From NCBI RefSeq assembly GCF_046844695.1, contig NZ_CP177354.1, forward strand, positions 4,216,001 to 4,280,000: DNA of 64,000 bases, in the 5' to 3' direction. Shown here piece after piece: positions 61,283 through 64,000 of the stretch; positions within the stretch are counted from its first letter, which is position 1, and every line of letters begins with the position of its first letter. Under the pieces are notes generated by a model that worked only from the letters and a program-made list of their open reading frames with translations, did no database searches and was not told the origin of the DNA. This stretch comes from Pokkaliibacter plantistimulans (GTDB lineage Bacteria > Pseudomonadota > Gammaproteobacteria > Pseudomonadales > Balneatricaceae). The position numbers were made by a program, and so were the translations under genes.

Positions 61283-62743
61283 TCAGTAACGCCAGAATGT
61301 GCGGGAGAAAACGACGATCAGCGGGAATATCTCCAGCCTGCCAAAGAGCATGGCGGCGCACATCAGCCACTTGCTCACGTCATTGAGGCCACCAAAACCG
61401 GCTGCGGTGGCACCGTAACCAATCCCCATATTATTGATGCAGGCCGCCACCGTGCCAAAGGCAGTCATCACATCATTGCCAGCCACCACCAGTGCCCAGG
61501 TAAACAGGCAGGTGAAAAAGATATAGAGGAAAAACAGCCCCAAGACCGACTTGATCACCCGCTCGGAGATGGCTCGCCCGCCGACCTTGGCAACATAGAC
61601 GGCACCGGGATGGATAAGCTGGCGGATTTCATGACTGCTTTGCCTGCGCAGAATCAGAAAACGCAGCGCCTTGATGCCACCACAGGTCGACCCCACACAG
61701 CCACCAAAAAAGCTGGCGCCAAACAGCAGGAGCACCGTGTCCTGTGACCAGTCGGGAAAACCGGCACTGCCGAGCCCGTTGTCAGTCATCACCGAAACAG
61801 CCTGAAAGAAACCATGTACCAGTGCCTCGCGCCCGTTGAACAGGCCGGAGTGGTAGAGCGAAAAGCAGGTGTAACCCACTACTAAGGTGACGATCAGGGC
61901 AAAAAAACGGAACTCTGCATCACGCAGGACAGGCAGCAGGCTGCGCCGCCGTAGTACCACAAAATAAAGTGCGAAGTTGACCGCAGCGAGAATGGAAAAT
62001 ACCCCGGCCACACTCTCAATGGCATCACTGTGGTAATAGCCCAGACTGTCGCCATGGGTCGAGAAGCCTCCCAGTGAAACCGTCGACAGGCTATGACAGA
62101 GCGCATCAAACCAGTCCATGCCTGCCAGCCGGAAAGCCAGGGTTCCGGCCAGAGCCAGCCCGGAGTAGATCATCCACAGATGTTTGGCGGTGTCGGCCAG
62201 TCGCGGAGTCAGGCGTTCCTCCTTCAATGGGCCCGGCAGTTCGCCCTGATACAACTTGGCCCCACCAATCCCCAGCATAGGCAGAATGGCAATGGCCAGC
62301 ACGATAATGCCAAGCCCGCCGAGAAAGTTGAGCTGCGCGCGGTAATACAAAATGGATTTGGGCTGATCATCGATGTTGTCGAGGATGGATGCACCCGTCG
62401 TGGTGATCCCGGAAATCCCTTCAAACAAGGCATCGGTCACGGAGAGCTGCAGGCGCTGATCAAACCAGAACGGCAAGGCGCTGACACTGGAAAACACACA
62501 CCAGAACAACACCACGACCAGAAAGCCATCACGGGTCTTCAGATCACCGCGATAGCGCGACGTCAGCCCCCACAGCAACAGGCCACAACTAAAGGCGCCA
62601 GCAAAGGTCTTGAGGAACGCATACAGATCACTCTCACCGTACAGCAGCCCCATCAGGGCAGGTACCAGCATCGACAGGCTGTAAATAATGATGAGAAATC
62701 CGCAAAGGTGAAGAACGGTGTAAAAACGAGCGCGTCGCAGCAT
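61283..62743 (-). CDS. trkH: Trk-type potassium uptake protein TrkH
   Basis: This is a 486-residue potassium channel-like subunit with four pore repeats. The filter regions are FEGISGITTTGAS, LSTVSLGGFSTHG, VSVMTDNGLGSAGF and ACINNMGIGYGAT, each with the expected Gly. It works with a cytosolic TrkA, not in this window. The ATG at 62743 gives the usual TrkH length (E. coli 483). The frame stays open to a TTG at 62905 with AAGGGG 7 bases upstream, which would add 54 residues with several Cys. Confidence 0.9.
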   Translation of the reverse strand: MLRRARFYTVLHLCGFLIIIYSLSMLVPALMGLLYGESDLYAFLKTFAGAFSCGLLLWGLTSRYRGDLKTRDGFLVVVLFWCVFSSVSALPFWFDQRLQLSVTDALFEGISGITTTGASILDNIDDQPKSILYYRAQLNFLGGLGIIVLAIAILPMLGIGGAKLYQGELPGPLKEERLTPRLADTAKHLWMIYSGLALAGTLAFRLAGMDWFDALCHSLSTVSLGGFSTHGDSLGYYHSDAIESVAGVFSILAAVNFALYFVVLRRRSLLPVLRDAEFRFFALIVTLVVGYTCFSLYHSGLFNGREALVHGFFQAVSVMTDNGLGSAGFPDWSQDTVLLLFGASFFGGCVGSTCGGIKALRFLILRRQSSHEIRQLIHPGAVYVAKVGGRAISERVIKSVLGLFFLYIFFTCLFTWALVVAGNDVMTAFGTVAACINNMGIGYGATAAGFGGLNDVSKWLMCAAMLFGRLEIFPLIVVFSRTFWRY

Positions 62744-63069
62744 AGGTCTCAGGCAGGCATGGAAATATTCACTACAGGCAGCCCCCACAGCCGGAAAGGC
62801 TCGACAGGTCTGCCAGAACTCCTGCTCACAGTAGGGCTCCACGGCAACCCTGTCGCGTAAAATTAGCGTAAAAAATGCCAGATCATTCAGTCTGTTCAGA
62901 GGCAACTTTAATCCCCTTCATAGAACTCCTGAGAATAATGAAATTTACTGACCTGATATCTTTGTTCTAAGATGCCCTACCCAATAAAGGGAACGCTGGA
63001 GTACTCTACCCGGCAGACCTGAAGAATATCCCCAAACCTGTGCCGATTTATTTTGGGAGCCCGTCAACC

Positions 63070-63915
63070 ATGAGTAAGCCAAATTTCAGTCTGGAAGTAT
63101 TTCCTCCCAAAACTGCTGCAACAACCCTTTCGCTGTGGAAAGCCAGCCAGGAGTTGGCTCCCTTCAAACCTGAATTTATCTCCGTGACCTGTGGCGCGGG
63201 TGGCAACGCCCCTGGCGACACCACCAAAGAGGTGGCACTGGTGATGGCGCAACAGGCGCATTGCCCGGTCGCTGCGCACATGACCTGCGTCAGCGGTAGC
63301 CGTGAGGAGCTGCTGCAACTGGCCAGGGACTACTGGCAGAGCAATATCCGTCACATTGTTGCCCTGCGTGGTGACATGCCCGGTCAGGAGCGTTACACCC
63401 CGCGTGCTGACGGTTTTGCCTATGCCGATGAGCTGGTAGCCGCGCTGAAGGAAGTAGCCGATTTCGACATTTCGGTGGCTGGCTATCCTGAAGGCCACCC
63501 TGACTCCAGCTCGATGGACAAGGAACTGGAGTATCTGAAGAAGAAGGCCGATGCCGGTGCCAACCGCATCATCACCCAGTTCTTCTTCGACCCTGAAGTT
63601 TTCCTGCGTTATCGCGACCGGGTGGCTGCTGCCGGTATCAAGGCCGAAGTTGTGCCAGGCCTGCTGCCCGTTCTGAACTTCAAGAAAATGACCGCCTTCG
63701 CTGCACGCTGCCAGACTTCAGTCCCGGAGTTTCTGCACAAGATGTTTGAAGGCGTGGAAGCTGAAGACATCGATCATCGTCTGCTGGCCATGAACATTCT
63801 CAGTCACCAGATCACTCGTCTGCACACGGAAGGCGTCAACTTCTTCCACCTCTACACCCTGAACGAGTCGATGCTGACTCGTCACGTCTGCCGCTGGATT
63901 CGCTCAGCGTTCTGA
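63070..63915 (+). CDS. metF: Methylenetetrahydrofolate reductase
   Basis: This is a 281-residue FAD-dependent TIM-barrel enzyme that makes 5-methyl-THF for methionine synthesis. It opens FSLEVFPPKTAATTLSLW with the catalytic Glu. SVTCGAGGNAPGDTTKE, HMTCVSGSREELL, VALRGDMPG and FDISVAGYPEGHPDSSS follow, then ITQFFFDPEVFLRYRDR. The ATG at 63070 has GGGAG 10 bases upstream; the GTG at 63040 is in frame but outside the family. I saw no MetJ box or SAH-riboswitch core upstream. Confidence 0.95.
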   Translation: MSKPNFSLEVFPPKTAATTLSLWKASQELAPFKPEFISVTCGAGGNAPGDTTKEVALVMAQQAHCPVAAHMTCVSGSREELLQLARDYWQSNIRHIVALRGDMPGQERYTPRADGFAYADELVAALKEVADFDISVAGYPEGHPDSSSMDKELEYLKKKADAGANRIITQFFFDPEVFLRYRDRVAAAGIKAEVVPGLLPVLNFKKMTAFAARCQTSVPEFLHKMFEGVEAEDIDHRLLAMNILSHQITRLHTEGVNFFHLYTLNESMLTRHVCRWIRSAF

Positions 63916-63923
63916 CGGTCACC

Positions 63924-63963
63924 CAAGCTGAAGCGTCAACGAATATCGTAACGCTTCAGCTTG
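63924..63963. terminator. 13-bp perfect inverted repeat at a convergent gene junction
   Basis: CAAGCTGAAGCGT (63924-63936) pairs perfectly with ACGCTTCAGCTTG (63951-63963) around a 14-base loop that includes the last codons of the minus-strand gene. There is no T run, so it is a likely but unusual terminator between metF and the next gene. Confidence 0.5.
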
Positions 63964-64000
63964 CGGGCAATCTTGGCATGGGAAGTCTGCAGCCGTTGCG
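63936..64000 (-). CDS. C-terminus of a Fis-type helix-turn-helix protein, cut by the window
   Basis: Only the last 21 residues are visible (QRLQTSHAKIARKLKRYDIR, then stop). The S-H-x-x-I-A-x-K-L-x-x-Y pattern is the recognition helix of Fis-type domains at the end of TyrR/PhhR and other sigma-54-activator-like regulators. Which one cannot be decided from this fragment. Confidence 0.55.
   Translation of the reverse strand, partial: QRLQTSHAKIARKLKRYDIR

Noticed and set aside
62906..63069. SAH riboswitch or MetJ box ahead of metF
   Set aside because: Neither the SAH-riboswitch core nor AGACGTCT-like boxes could be seen.

Overview
The window is a bacterial chromosome segment of moderate GC. 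Gene content and order (pdxB, rdgC, gloB/rnhA/dnaQ, yejABEF, rimO, metF, a type I-E CRISPR-Cas locus) point to a gammaproteobacterium, probably of the Oceanospirillales type. The genus is not certain. No rRNA, prophage or complete insertion sequence was seen.

Layout. 1-6070: htpX (5' end cut by the window), a small WGR-like protein, pdxB, a PilZ protein, five tRNA genes (Glu on minus; Asn and three identical Pro genes on plus), an oxidoreductase/heme-binding-fold pair and a lone HPt protein. 6071-12324: a gene-free stretch, a glycosyltransferase-like gene and a four-gene BMP-type nucleoside ABC transporter operon on the minus strand. 12907-18408: a TTG-started degenerate HD-GYP protein, msrA, rdgC, a zinc-type CDF transporter with an IMPACT-family gene, and an orphan DUF2384 antitoxin-like gene. 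18489-25913: a C4 sugar-acid catabolic cluster (divergent DeoR regulator, ltnD, otnK, otnC, otnI, GntP-type permease, D-2-hydroxyacid dehydrogenase). 26085-32023: sirtuin, dnaQ, rnhA and a methyltransferase on minus, gloB and mltD on plus. 32033-38193: a MITE-like element and hairpin, then yejABEF. 38248-42340: a WbuC cupin, a histidine phosphatase and a DUF2339 membrane protein. 42342-56840: the CRISPR-Cas locus. 57168-64000: fabI, udk, chaC, rimO, trkH, metF and the tail of a Fis-type helix-turn-helix gene.

The CRISPR-Cas locus is the main accessory region. The array has 68 repeats and 67 spacers. Repeat orientation, the AT-rich leader at 46468-46562 next to cas2, and the two degenerate repeats at the far end show that it is read on the minus strand. 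The operon cas3-cas8e-cse2-cas7e-cas5e-cas6e-cas1-cas2 is intact and lies upstream of the array on the same strand. A WYL-domain regulator resembling the BrxR/CapW defence repressors lies upstream of cas3. The roughly 560-base gap between the regulator and cas3 is not empty. It holds a 42-residue single-pass membrane ORF with a strong ribosome-binding site just before cas3, a predicted cas promoter, a back-to-back divergent promoter with a palindrome between the two -35 boxes, and two degenerate CRISPR-repeat-like hairpins in crRNA polarity on the opposite strand, separated by an 18-base guide-like segment.

That arrangement resembles the cas-regulating or toxin-repressing crRNA-like RNAs (CreR/CreA) known from other type I systems. 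It is the best candidate here for an undescribed regulatory or addiction module. The hairpins, ORF and promoters can be read directly; the function is inference.
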